DNA of 64,000 nt. Origin: Amylostereum areolatum. Lineage: Eukaryota > Basidiomycota > Agaricomycetes > Russulales > Stereaceae. The notes under the pieces were generated by a model. That model was not told where the DNA came from and ran no database searches. It saw only the letters and a list, made by a program, of their open reading frames with translations. The translations under genes and the position numbers were made by a program. The first letter of the stretch is position 1, and every line of letters starts with the position of its first letter. Of the stretch, positions 37,701-49,890 are shown piece after piece. The DNA is taken from NCBI GenBank assembly GCA_012932865.1, contig SAXG01000070.1, positions 62,001 to 126,000 on the forward strand. The letters run 5' to 3'.

Positions 37701-38387
37701 GGAAGTACCCTCCGTGGCCGCCTCGACCTCAACGACTCCGAAATCGACACCGCTGTCCGCATGAGAAACGGTGACGCCAAACTGGTCTCTCTCCGCCTGT
37801 CGAAGAGGGTCTTTCCACGCGTCGTTCTCCTCCTTCCGCTTGTGTAAAGGGCTAGAAACGTGGTCGGGCCACTTCGCCACCTCGACGATCGCCGCACACA
37901 GCTCGCAGACGCGGGTCTCCAGGACGGCCTCGATGGGCTCAGTAATATCTTGGATGTGCTCGACAGCTTCTTGAATACCGAGAATAGGGTTGACGTCTTC
38001 TGTATGCTCGACGGCCTCTCGGCTACCGACGATGGGCTTGTCATCTTGTTCATCATTATCGTGAAGAGTGTCGTCCGTTACGTGCACCCCACCTGCACTC
38101 GGAACACCCTCACCGCGTCCCACCTGAGAAAGGTGGGCCTGACCATTGATATGCTGCTTCCACCTCGTCGCCCCGGAGATGCTCCTTCCACAAGGCTCGC
38201 AACGGAAGACCTGCCCAGCGCCCGAAATGTTGCTCCTGTGTTTCTTTCCCCGCGCGTGCGACGCGAACGCGGACGGTGTTCCCAGCGCCATCTGGCACGC
38301 TTCGCAATATGTAACCGTATGCCGTAGCACGCATAGCTTGTCCTTGCACGAGCCTGTGGCGCTATAAGTTGGACAGACTTGAACCAT
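34773..38387 (-). CDS. Zinc-finger SF1 RNA helicase, SDE3/MOV10 type
   Basis: Superfamily 1 helicase related to plant SDE3 and animal MOV10, which act in RNA silencing and mRNA turnover in the cytoplasm. The start at 38387 ([14 protein letters not shown]) opens with a CCCH finger (C-x8-C-x4-C-x3-H), followed by three C2H2/U1-like fingers: [10 protein letters not shown] with [16 protein letters not shown] with HINGQAH, and RVCELCAAI with HVSSPLH. Then comes the MOV10 N-terminal region and the helicase core: Walker A FGPPGTGKT, Walker [10 protein letters not shown], motif [16 protein letters not shown], motif [13 protein letters not shown], motif [11 protein letters not shown] and motif [12 protein letters not shown]. 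All key motifs are present across about eight exons, so it should be active. The product is about 1,000 residues. Confidence 0.88.
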
Positions 38388-40025
38388 AGGTGATGCGAGG
38401 AAATGGTGTAGGATCTGGGACGATTGAGGCGGGAAAAAAGCGTCCAGCCGTTGCCGGCTGGATAACGGCAGCGGCTGACCAGTGACAACGCCCCCTTCGA
38501 AGCAATCTGGGCTTCTGTACATGTAGACCGGGAGGCAATTTGTTTGACGTGATAGACGCGGGAGTAAGTAGAGTCTCTAGTCGGGCGATGGTAGAAGACA
38601 AAGCGCGGCAGTCTCCGCCCACTGCAGTTCGCCTTCTCCCAGTGCCCATTGCTTGGCCAAGTCCCTACATAACCGTTGACAGTTGATCTCGACAACATGA
38701 AAATCATACTTGGATCCTTTCCCAACAATCCTTGCCCCGCTGATGATCCCAGAAACACTTTCAGCGGACCAACGCAATGATGGGTCAAAGACTCAAAATG
38801 CGTCTTTGACAAGTTTGTCGTGGCTCGAACTTCCAAGACACCTTCCACGGTCGACTGTGAGTCGTCTGGCTATCCTCGCGCTGTAGCCTCGCGCTATATG
38901 CGTGTTTATGTTGCAGCTGCAGGATCATTGTCGAGAGTGTAATGGGGCGCGGAGTGAATTGCTATCGGGCGGGCAAACCATGAGACTAGTGACCTTACAT
39001 CGGGCAAGGCCTTGACTACTGACGTACTTTACACGCTTACACCTGGGTCCCATACACGGTTACATGGATTCCGCGGTCAAGAACAAGCAGAGGTCCCTGG
39101 TCGATCCAAAGGCTTTCACTTGACCTCTGGCGTACATACATACAACATCAGTTTAGGGGCTCTCGATACTGAGGCGCAGTAAGTACTACACACACTGGCA
39201 ACCAACAATTTGACCTTCCGTAGTACATACTGCGAGTCTGCGACATCCCTCCGCGCTAAGTATAACAAGCTCTCTGGTCTTTATTCATCCTGCACTTCTT
39301 ACTCAGAATGACATTAGATCCGTGACGAGCTTCAAACGCTAGTTCACCCCGAGTGAAAGTTGACATTGAGCGCTTGAGCTACGTCTTAGGACACGGCCGA
39401 AGATCGTGGTGAGTTTATACATTCAACGCCCACCACCGGTACCTTGCATTCCCCTGCGTCGACGGTGAGAAAGATATTATACGCGCAGCTCACAGAGCGC
39501 TTCGGGAGACACTGGTGGCCCCTCAGAGTCTCCTCCGTTGCTCCCCAGCTGCTCCCCGTCCCCTCCTAGAACAAAGTCGCCCTGCTTGCGCAGTCATAGC
39601 CGCGTCACTTTTGCTGGTTGGTCCGAGCTTGGTCTACATACTTACCGTTCCTTCAGGCAATGGATACCAGGACCACCAGCTAGATGACTAGGCCAGCCTT
39701 TGTCACACCTGCAGTGAGTGCTGCGCTCCTTCCGTTCATAGTCTAACGAGGCGATGAACTTCAGGATACAGGCTATGCCGGCGTCCGACAATCGCGCCCC
39801 AGTTCGAAAAAAAAGTCGTGCGGACTCACGGACACGCAGACGCCTCACGTCCCGTGGATCGCCCACGGAAGGACTCCTCAGGTGCCTTTCGTTGAAATGG
39901 CTCTTCTAGGTAAATTGTTGGTCCCGGGCGACGGCTGTTGAGACATTATAAAGACCCTCGCGTTCTACCTTCCCAATCATCAACATCTTCTCGCCTTTCA
40001 TTCATTCAATCACCCCTCCTTCAAT
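38388..40025. other. Intergenic, divergent promoters
   Basis: About 1.6 kb between the helicase start and the LysM start. No gene is recognised. A TATAAAG box for the LysM gene lies at 39947-39953. Confidence 0.5.
39947..39953 (+). promoter_or_regulatory. TATA box of the second LysM gene
   Basis: TATAAAG about 75 bp before the start codon at 40026, followed by a CT-rich leader. Confidence 0.5.
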
Positions 40026-40761
40026 ATGCTTTTCACGATCTCCTTCGTCTCCGTTGTTTTCAGCGCCATGTTCATGCAGTCGCATGCGTCGGGCCCCCGA
40101 GTTCAATGTGCTCGTAAGTGCCTCGTCTTGTGTAATGCACTGTCATTGGCTGAAAACTGCCGCAGAGAATGTTACCGCTGAGTACGTCTAATAGTCGTCC
40201 GCAAACCTTGGCATGGCACGTTATCTGACAGTTATTTGACTTTCAGCGCTGGAGACTCCTGCTCTGACATCGCCACCGCAAACGGTATCAGTCTCGCAAA
40301 GCTCGAGAGTATAAACCCCGACGTCGACTGTACGTCTTCCAAATTCGTTTGCATTCTTGTGACTCACCGCAGTTGATCCATCCGTATACAGGCAACTCTA
40401 CGCTTGCCGACGGTACCGGGCTCTGTCTCAGAGGTACGTTCTCCGCAGGGCTGTGGCGCTCCTGAGGACTTTGCTGACAGGCGGATCAGAATACACGGCG
40501 ACTTGCTACGTCAACGACACGGCGACTGAGACAGCATGCTCACCCCTCCTCACTACGTGGAACATCACCCAGGCTAACTTCGTCCTGATGAATGACAATG
40601 TTAACGATGCTTGTGATGACCTCACCGTAGGAAGCAACGTGAGTAGCTTCTACCTTCTGGGTGCATAGGTCGCTGAGATGGCACTTCTTCGCCAGTACTG
40701 TGTCAGCACGGACTACTGCACTGCCAACCCTACCGACGGCATGTGCACGAGCGGGGTGTAG
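40026..40761 (+). CDS. Secreted LysM-type protein, paralogue
   Basis: Signal peptide MLFTISFVSVVFSAMFMQSH, then a LysM module with AGDSCSDIATANGISLAKLE and SINPDVDC, ending at GLCLRG. A second LysM-like module has ETACSPLLTTWNITQANFVL, MNDNVNDACDDLTVGS and YCVSTDYC. Six exons join in phase to about 150 residues ending MCTSGV. NITQ and NSTL are possible N-glycosylation sites. It is the better-preserved match to the LysM consensus of the two paralogues (the other is at 11809-12554). The probable role is binding of chitin oligomers outside the cell, from family knowledge. Confidence 0.82.
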
Positions 40762-41691
40762 ACGGTGTTTCTCATGTATTCCTTCATGGTAGTTCGGCGG
40801 ACTGTGCGCGTCCCTTTTGGAGGGCTTTCTTGGGTTTCTTATTTTAATTTCTTGTCAGGATTCTTCACGGATGAAGTAGTTGGGCTTGTACTTACGCAGG
40901 AACTTTAAGGAATGATTGTTATGCGTAGTGCGCACTTACACGCAACATTTTTTCCTCAAGCGCTTTGCGTTTTCAGTCAGTGCAATGCGCATGGCACCTG
41001 AGGCCTGAGTGGTCGTCGGTGGTTATTTAATAAGGAACTCCTCATCGACATCCGAGTCGATTGTCGTGATGGGTTGTTTTCCGGAGGCCAGGAAGGAATT
41101 GGCTGACAGGACTTCCTCTGGTTCCCTTCCTTTTTATTCGAACGGATGCGCTGCAAAAGTAGTAGCTGCTTCACGCCGATGGTACGATGGAGCCATACGC
41201 CGGCGCTGGCGGGTGGGAACGGTCCCGTGATCAGAAGGACCTGGCGTGTTATTTGGTCGTTGTTTGGGCATATGGGTGCAACGCCTCGTGTTGATCCATG
41301 TTCGAGTTTCTGACGGTCCCTCGTCCTCTTCGTCGTTCTTCCCAAGTTCCTCCCAAGACTCGTATTTTCGGCTCTTTTTCTTCGTCAACTGCTCCCTCTC
41401 GTCAAGAGGTTTCTCCTCGACGGTCGGCAGTCGACATCGACGACCCAAACGAACTCCGCCACGACCTCACCACCGGCCGTAGATTCCGGTGGACGCGTAC
41501 CTGACGCTTTTCCTCAACAACAACGACCACAACGTCTCCAAACTCTGTTGCTCAAGACCTCAAGCCTCGCAACTCTCTCAAGTCTCTCCAGTCTCCTGCT
41601 CTGCTCTCATCTTTCTGCACATATTCTCACCATCTTGTCTTATTAACGATTTATCACGCATCTGTACGACTCAACATCTTCATCCCTCACC
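40762..41691. other. Intergenic and probable leader of the large downstream gene
   Basis: No gene is recognised. From about 41300 the sequence becomes CT-rich and leads into the start at 41692, so the last 200-400 bp are probably promoter and 5' untranslated leader. Confidence 0.5.
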
Positions 41692-44600
41692 ATGCGCGGC
41701 ACCCTGCTGTCTCGTGCGCTTCCTTCTGACACAATCCGTGCTCGCTCTCCCTCTCCATCCCTAACTCCTCAACAGCAACACATCCCTACCATTCGTCTCA
41801 TCTCGGCAACGCCATCGGCCGCAGGCTCGGCCTCGGACGCGAACAACTCGCTTGCGTCAACCTCCTTCGCCTCTTCCTATGTTGCTGTATCCTCGCCTCT
41901 TTCCCCCAAGCCCGAAGATGAGCCCATTCGCAAGAAGCTCGTACCAAAAAAGTCGAAGCTCGGTATCCTCGGCAGTAGCAGCGGCAAGGTCAAGGAACGC
42001 GGCAAGGACCTCTCCGACATTGTTCGTCGTGCGGGCGGTGCATCCTCTTCCAAAGGCGGGTTTGAAATATACGTGGACCCGACCAACGACCCCGACCTTG
42101 GCGAAATCGTCATGGTCAAGAAGAAGAAGAGCCGTGTGGCCCTCAGTACCATGCAATGGGGTAACACTCTCGAGGAGGTCACTAACGTACAACCTGCCCC
42201 CAAATCCGCAACGCTGAAGCCCAAGGGAGAGGATAAGGACAAGTGGTGGAGCATCGGTCGCGGGAGGAAGGACTCCAAAGACGGTCGTAAGGCGACCAAG
42301 GAGAATGGGAAGGAAAACATCGGGAAGGAAAATGGAAAGGCTTCCGTACCTCCGCGGACCAAAAGTACGTCCTGTCGATGACATCTTTTTATTGCCTTTT
42401 CTTATACTTCCGCCGTAGCACCTGAGCCCCTCAAGACGGACTTCAACTCCTCTTCGCGCTCTCGGTTTAATTCGTTGGATTCCCGCACGATGTTGAACAC
42501 TCCTTCGGAGTATGCGTTCCGTTCCATCTCTTCCGCCCAAACCCTCACCGTCCCCGACCTGATCTCGGACGACCCCACGACTGATCCTGGCACCCCCGAT
42601 GAGGTTCATACTCCTACTCTCCTCTCGCCTAACCCCGCCACCGGGTCCATCGCCCTTCGTGCCATGCGTTCCATGCGCTCACTTGCACACATTGGTAGTT
42701 GGTCCCAGCTCAAGCCTGGAGAGGGAGTCGCGGCGGCTCCAATAAAGAAGAAGGAGAAGGAACAGTCAGAGCCGAAGAAAAAGAAGAAAAAAGAAAAACA
42801 ACCTAAAGAAGGAAGGAAAGCTACCATCCGCCAGTGTTCCGGTAGCAGCTTTGAGGCGGGTCACCCCAGTCCATCTCCCATGGCCACAACCTTCCAGGAG
42901 GCGGGACAAGCACCGTCGCGCAAATCCAGTGTCCTCGGCCTTGGGCTGCCTTCTACCATGCGCTTCGGCACAGCGAGGGCGCTCTCAGTTTCTACCAACG
43001 GAGCCCCTCCGCCCGCCCCTAACAGGCTCTCAGCCGGATCGTCTGTCAACATGGGCAAGCTCTCCACCGGCTCATCGATCAACTTGGGCATCGTCGGTCG
43101 CGGACGGTCGGCTTCGACACTCTCCACGGCGTCTTCGTTGCGCCCACCTTCCACCGCATCGGGCAATTCCCGCACGTCGTCGACGAGTGCAACGTCCGTC
43201 AAGTGGGACGAGCAGGGCTTAGAGACCGTTAAGGAACAGCGCAAGTTAGAACGCGAGGTTGGCCAGCCCCGGGAAACGCGTCGTGCGTCGGACGGTCGTC
43301 GGCGTGCGGCCCTCGCGGATATCTTCCCCGATCAGCTTTCACGTCCAACATCCCAGGTATCTGCGTCTTCAGCGTCGTCGACGTCCATGAAGTTCCCCGG
43401 CAATCCTATTGTCACGATCGAAGAGGCGACGGCCGACGGCCACGGCGAGAACGATGAGGTCATGTCATACGAGACGCCCAACAAGCGTCGTCGCGCGAGG
43501 CCAGTATCGGAGCAAGTGTTGGCTAGGGATAGGCCTGCTGCTATGTGTGACGACGTTGACGGTAAGTTCTTTTTCCGTTTATCACCATGCGTATCTCACT
43601 CGATTACCCAGGGGCTTTGTCGATCTTGGATGCTGCCACAAACGAACTAGCCTCCTTGATCAGTCGTCTTGACCTCGAAGCGACACCTGGCACCCCGGAT
43701 AGGACGCCATTGCGTCTGTCGCCCAGCCTCACCAACCTCCTGGCGAACTCTCCGCGCGTGGGATCGAAGGCGAACGGCAGTCCTGTCAGAAAGCTTCCAC
43801 CGACCGCAGCCAGCACCAGGGGTCCTTCAGGTCTGCGCACTAGTACCGCGTCCGTCACTTCCCTTCGCCCGTATGCCCAATCCCGCAGTACTGCGACAGC
43901 TTCAGATCCTAAGGCTCCCGCGACATGGTCGCGCTTGGGGAAGCAAATTGCCCCTTGGCCTATCTCGCCCACGAAACCAGCGACGGAGCGAACGGCGAGT
44001 GTCCCGGCCCCCAGTGCTCCTGTTTTCCGTATGACGCACAAGCGTACTTTGAGTCCCGCTCCTGCGGAGGAGCCTCCCCTGGTGTTCCGCCCTCTCCAGC
44101 CTGCCAAGTCCAAGCAATCAACGCTGTCCCAATCGACTTCTTCCCGCTCTTCCAGCCAGAAGTTATCGACGCCGCCCATGGCCATTGGATCGAACCCTGC
44201 GCCATCCTCCGTCACGTTTGGATCCAGGCCGTCGAAGATCGCGAAGCTGAGTTTGGAGAGCAACAAGGGCGATGAACGATCCCCGACTCCGGTGTTCCGT
44301 AGGGCTGAGGGCCCTCACCCACCTCCCTCGCTGTGGCTCGAGACGAAGGGCAGCATGACTAGTGTGTTGTCCGACGGCTTGCGTAGCCCCATTACAGCTG
44401 AAGCGAGGAAAGGCCTTGGTTTGGCCGGTACCCTGGGAGGCTCTGTGGGTTCCGTCGAGGAGGACCGTTGCATCGAGTCGGATGACCCCGATTCCGACAT
44501 ACCGAACGAGCTGCAGGCGATTCTCTTGCACGGTGACAATGACCGATTCGAAGACACCATGTCGTTCAACCCTATCCATATGGCTCGTCCGCCCCCATCG

Positions 44601-47600
44601 CCGGGTTCTCCTCCGGGGATGCCCCTCCCTACCCCCGATATCTCCGAAGCAATGTCTGAGATGCCTGTGTTCCGGGCCCAACTATTCGACGACGAGGACA
44701 ATCTCGCTGATATCGACTCGTCGGATGAAGACACGACGAAGAAGTCCTTCGACTTCACTGGCGAGCTCAAGGCTTTGAACGAGTCGGGTGCCTCAGATAG
44801 GAGGAGCTTCGTCGAGCAGCTCGAGACCGCGTTCCGTACACCTGCGAAGTACGACCTAGACGGCTTTGGCCAGTTCAGCTGCATCGCGGACGCTCCCCCG
44901 GTCCCGCCCTTGCCCAAGTTCCCCTCGAACGTGTCGCTCGCACCTACATCGGACTCTCTCCTGAACACCAGCAGCGAAGCGTACAACTCGCTGCTTCCCA
45001 GCCCCGAGATATCGATCCCGAGGAAGGAGCGTGGACCAGAGTCCCTGTACGAAATCTCCCTGCCGCAGTCGGTCAGCACGTCGTCGTTGTCGAAGCCATC
45101 AACCGGCGAGCTCAATGTCAACTTCCGCTTCGGCGGCAGGTCTCCTGTCGAGTCGTCATTCTCCGAGAAGAAGCCGTTGACCCTATCAGACATCATCCCG
45201 CCCCCTTCTCATGCCAGGTCAATTTCAATGTCGTCCATGGTTGAGGAAGATAGCTCGCTTCTGAAGTCCATCATGGATAAGGCCACTGACGATGTTCCGC
45301 CTGCTCGACCTCGCTTGGATTCTGACGCGAGTAGCAAGAGGTGGGCGCGCGACCAGATGACGATCAGCACCCATTCTCGCGCGTCGTCCATGGCCAGCTT
45401 CAGCGGATTCGACTCGTTCAACGAGGTTAGGCGTGGCTTCGAGTTCAGTGATAACCGTCCCGCGTTCTACCCCCCGCCGGCCGCCACGGCTCGCCAGCGT
45501 AATCACAACGTGCGGGAGTCGGTCTTCAGCATCGCCTCGGTCTCGTCCTACGGCGTGGTACTCAACCCTGGTGTCAAGGACCCCTTCGACTATGGTACCT
45601 ATGATCTCCCTGCCAGGCCGTCGTCCGACGACTTCTCCATGTCCATGTCCATGTCCGTCGACGACACATTTGATTTCATCCATCGAGATTCCCGCCGCAA
45701 GCGCGTCGACAGCGACGCCTCGAGTTTCTATTTCCGTGCACCTGGCCAGCCCATGATGCGTCCCCTTAGCAAGGTCGCGGATCACCGTCGTCGAGACTCG
45801 GCGATGTCGACCAACTCCTTCGCTCCACCGGTCAGCCTTTACAACCGTAGCTTCGGGATTCACCGTCGTAACGATTCGTCCTCGAGCGCCGGCTCCGTTG
45901 CCCAAGCGTACGCCATGCATGGCGGGCCCGCCGCGCGCATGTCCTGGATGCGTCATCGTGCCGATGCCTCCATGGACTCTGTCTTGAGCGACATGTCGGC
46001 GATGCAGCTGGGTCGTCCCGGGTTAGGCGACAAGATGCTTGATTCAGCTCCGATGTTGTCCGGCCGTCCTGGTCTCGGGGACAAGATGCTTGATTCCGTG
46101 CACGACTACGGCATGCCGCTCACATCCATCTCGGCATCGCCGCCTGAGAGTTTGCGCTCCGAGCGCTTCGCGGCGGACAGGACGTCGTTTGACTACGATT
46201 CCATCGTAGACGCCACGAACAGGCGTTTCTCAATAATGGAAGACTCGATCTTTGAGAAGACTGGCCGCAGGACTTCGGTGTCCTCGGAGTCCCTGTTTGG
46301 TGGCGATGAATCATACGAGATGCCCAGGTCGCGGTTCCCCGGCCAGCAGCGCTACAGACCCGTGTCGATCTACACGATCGACAGCAGCGAAGAGAGCCCC
46401 AAGCGCGAGGATGATACCATGGTCACCGTAAGTCTTTCTCCCATGTCTAACTTGAAAGTGTTCGTATTGATTATTTGTCCATTAGATGCTCGATGGAGGC
46501 CATGTTCGCCGCCGCTCCGTTGGCTCAGTCATGGACGGTTCTCCCTGTGTTCGCATCGGCAAGCGCAAGCACGGTGCCATCCGCGGACCTCAGCATCGTG
46601 TCGCAGGTTCAGATGGCGAGATGGAGCTGGGATCTCCTAACAAGGCTCGGCTGGTGGACGTCGCCGAAAGTCGTCTCATCACGCAGCCATCCATCGCGTC
46701 GACGTCCTCGCGGATCTTCGGAGACGAGCGTATGATCCGCGCCCAGCACGGACTGCTGCAGCGTCAGAGTTTGGAGGAGAGCTGCCTCACAGCAGACGGA
46801 GAGGACTTATCTGGCAGTAAGCCCATCGCTAGCGTTTTGTCGCTCATCCCCCTAACGAACAACTGCTTTAGTTTTCTCAGGTCCGGTCTTCACTCGCCCC
46901 GGCCGTGCTACTCGCTCCAGGTCCAGCACATACTCTTCTACCAGCTCTGGCGTCGACACCCCGCCCCTTTCCATGTGCGACAGTTCTCAGTCGTCCAGCG
47001 GCGAGTCGCAGTCTAGTATCGATCTCTCCCAGCTCAGCTTCGCCCTCGTCAACATGACACACCCCATGGCCTCCCGCCCACACCCACGCAGCCGTCAACG
47101 CGGTCAGGGTCATCGTCGCCGCATCTCGCAAGCCCGCGCGTCGCGCTCGTCGGTGTATGAAACCATCCAGGAGGAAATGTCCTCAGCCAACAACTCTCCG
47201 GTGGCCAGGCGTTTCCTCCCGCAAGGGGCACCTCTTTCGCCCGTCGTCGACGACGTAATGGTGGTGGACTCTGACTGCTCTTCGCTGGATTGGGACAACG
47301 AGGGCGATGTCGTCGCCCTTCGCAAGTATTACGCGCTCCGGGACGAAGCTCACGTTACGGTGGAAGATAGCAAGCGCGCGTGGACCGACACGCCGTTCTC
47401 TCTCTTTGCTGTCCAATGTACGTTTGTCTTTTGTCTTGCATTGCGTATCCTAGATTGACGTTGTTTAACAGCTTTCGATCCTCCTGAGCACCCTGTCGGC
47501 ATGCGTGCATTGCTCGAGCACTCGCAACAGACTTACGGACCCTTGCCTTCGGACCTCCGCCCTCGCCGCATTCGCTCCCGCACGTCTTCCAGAGCTTCTC

Positions 47601-48056
47601 CTTACCCTCAGACTCAGCCTCGCCTGATCAAGGTTTCTATCTCCCCGGCCACGGCGCGTCCCTCTCCTGTGCGGCCCGAGTTCATGCTTCAAGAGCGCAC
47701 CGTCAACCAGAACGTCGCCACTGAGGGCGAGGTCTCCCCGTACGTCCCGGCTAAGGAGAAGGACAACCAGGGCAAGATGTCGAACGGCCTCCCCGCTCGT
47801 CCCCGCGTGGGGTCCAACGCGCGTCGCACGGCTCTTGGCTGGGCGAAACGCAGTGCTGGACGCGAGAACAAAGAGAACAGGGAGAACGTTTCGTTCGGTA
47901 CTGGCTCTGCTACGTGGGTTTCCGTTCTATTCTTGTCATAATTACAGTGTGCTGACCTACCTCCTTCTCAGGCCTGGTGAAAGTCTCCGCGTCAACCGTC
48001 CCCGTCCTCGCGGTCGTCCTACGCCTCGCGCCGGCCCCACGCCCATCCGTATCTGA
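41692..48056 (+). CDS. Very large disordered Ser/Pro-rich protein
   Basis: No named domain is recognised. The main exon (43587 onward) alone is open for about 950 codons before an intron near 46428. Composition is rich in Ser, Pro, Arg and Thr with many SP/TP and RxxS sites (PGTPDRTPLRLSPSLTNLL), and basic KKK/KEK patches near 42750, so it is likely a mostly unstructured phosphoprotein. Local stretches look folded: YPGALSILDAATNELASLIS and DDTFDFIHRDSRRKRVDSDA. A duplicated segment RPGLGDKMLDS occurs twice (46011-46096). The end carries NKENRENVSFG and an Arg/Pro-rich C-terminus PRPRGRPTPRAGPTPIRI. At roughly 1,900 codons it is the longest gene in the window. The start at 41692 gives MRGTLLSRALPSDTIRARS. 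A role in cytoskeleton or cell-cycle control would be guesswork. Confidence 0.75.
46011..46096 (+). repeat. In-frame coding duplication
   Basis: Two 35-bp segments (46011-46045 and 46062-46096) encode GRPGLGDKMLDS twice, separated by 16 bases. They differ at a few positions, all still coding the same residues. Confidence 0.75.
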
Positions 48057-48772
48057 AGCCTGCATGAGCCTGTCCCATCCGTATTCCTGTTCCTCGAAAA
48101 CCCCAGTACACGTCCTACGCCTCACCTTCTGCGCGCTCCGCACGCTCTTCGCTACCCCGAGCCACGCGCGCCTGTGCTCTATGATATGCTTATTGACTAT
48201 GCCCCTATCCTGTCTCATTTACGCCTCCTCACGCAACCTCCTCCCCACATCTACCCCACGCTGCTCACGAACGCGTTGCCCTGTGGGCCCGCGCGAATGC
48301 CTTGCTAGATGTTTTGTTGTTGTTGTTACCTACTGTTACGGATGAAACGAACGAACCTACATACTTGGTGTACGGTGTACGACGACTTTTTCTTACTTTG
48401 ATTTACGATTACCGCAACGCTTTTTACGTTTTGTCTTTCTGCTTTGGTACATACTCTCGGTACATACGACTTGTACGGTGCTGGACCCTCGGTGCACCAT
48501 GAATGACGAACGAGCTTGCTCTGCTTTTCCCCCTCCTACGACTTCGCGTGCATATACTTACGTTTTGACGACCTTACGACCTTCAGCTTCCCCCCTCGTA
48601 CCCTTTTTCTGAACTTCTCCGACACCCTGCATCTGTCCTAGCCTTACGGTACGGTCCTGCAGCATGTCGCGCCTGATGTCGTAGAACGAATATATGGTGC
48701 ATTTGTATTCATTACAAGTACTTTTGAGATATGGTCCAGGTCGCAAAATGCAAGTTGACAGGATTCAGTCGT
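48057..48772. other. Intergenic between convergent genes
   Basis: About 700 bp, T-rich on the plus strand after 48300, as expected for 3' untranslated regions. No gene is recognised. Confidence 0.5.
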
Positions 48773-49435
48773 CTATCTTGCACGCACAAAACCTGACAAG
48801 GGCGCGCCGCCGCTCCGCTTGAGCACGCCAATATTCGCTAGAGATTGTCAGCACAACGAACGAGATCAAGACGTGCAGAGCAACCTACCCGACCGTCGTT
48901 CCCAGCCCTGAGCTTTCTTCTCGCCTTTGAAGCCAAGAGAACGCGAAAGAAAGCGGTTGATGCGGCCGTTGGGTGTCGTCGCGCCTGGCGCGGGCGTATG
49001 TGTGACAACGGTGGTCGAACCTACGCGATGCGCTGGAGGTAATGTGCGGATAGCGCGGGATCTGGAGCAGGGAAAGTGAGAAAAATGTCAATGTCTGCAT
49101 GCAACGGAAAGAGCGGTAGCTGCACGCACCCGATAACGATATCCTTCGCGCTGGTGCGCGCGCGTTTTCGACGTTTTAGAGGTTGTTTTACGGATGAAGT
49201 TTCATGGAGGGACTTGGAGGGTCGTGTGGATTTTTTGGAGAGTGCGGTGGTGAAGAGGTGGTCGGGGAGGTATTTGCTGTTTGACGGAAGGACGGCGACG
49301 TCGTCGTCTTCGTCCTCATCCATGGAGAAGGCCTCGTCTCCCTCGTCTCCCTCGTCGTCATCGTTGCGTACCATGTCGTAGTCGTCCACGTCTTCCACAT
49401 CTATGGCGCCGTATTCTTCTTCGTCTCCCTCGTCA

Positions 49436-49483
<48 letters not shown>

Positions 49484-49890
49484 TCCTCTTCAGTACCCCC
49501 TTCACCCTCGTTGAGACCTCCTAGACCGCTCATCCCCACCATCCCTGAAAACTCATCATCTTCATCCCCGCTGGACTCATCCTCTGCCTCGTCCATAGCC
49601 CTTCGCATCCGCGCCATCAGCCTCTCCTGGTCCGCGCCCATTTCCTCGTCCTCGTCCTCATTCGCGTCCACCAATTCTCTCCCCTTTCCCTTTCCCTTCC
49701 CCCCTTTCAACGGCGCGTGCCTCTTAGCCTGCTCCTTGAGCTGCTGATCGCGCTTCCGGTTGCGCTCCTTTGCTTTGTGTTTTTCGGCGGTGGCGAAGGC
49801 CTGGACGTTACGGTCGCGTCCGCGCGCGGACTTTGCGGCTTGAGAGAGGGATACGGCCTCGGGGGCGTCGGACTCAGAGTCAGAAGACAT
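48773..49890 (-). CDS. Acidic UTP16/BUD21-like protein
   Basis: Probable ribosome-biogenesis factor of the UTP16/BUD21 type (small-subunit processome, nucleolus), tentative. It starts MSSDSESDAPEAVSLSQAAK at 49890. A basic helix follows (AEKHKAKERNRKRDQQLKEQ), then a long Asp/Glu-rich segment coded partly by a hexanucleotide repeat, then KYLPDHLFTTALSKK and the basic KRRKRARTSAKDIV. Two further exons give SRAIRTLPPAHRVGSTTVV, GRINRFLSRSLGFKGEKKAQ, GWERRS and ANIGVLKRSGGAP, and the product ends in VRAR. The short conserved C-terminus plus acidic middle is what led to the assignment; an unrelated nucleolar protein cannot be excluded. Confidence 0.65.
49441..49482. repeat. (CTCGTC)7 hexanucleotide repeat in coding sequence
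   Basis: Seven exact CTCGTC units, coding alternating Asp-Glu on the minus strand inside the acidic protein gene. Imperfect units flank it on both sides. Confidence 0.9.

Noticed and set aside
44315..45196. 293-codon minus-strand frame inside the large plus-strand gene
   Set aside because: It mirrors the long coding exon of the Ser/Pro-rich gene and shows only Ser/Ala-rich shadow composition.
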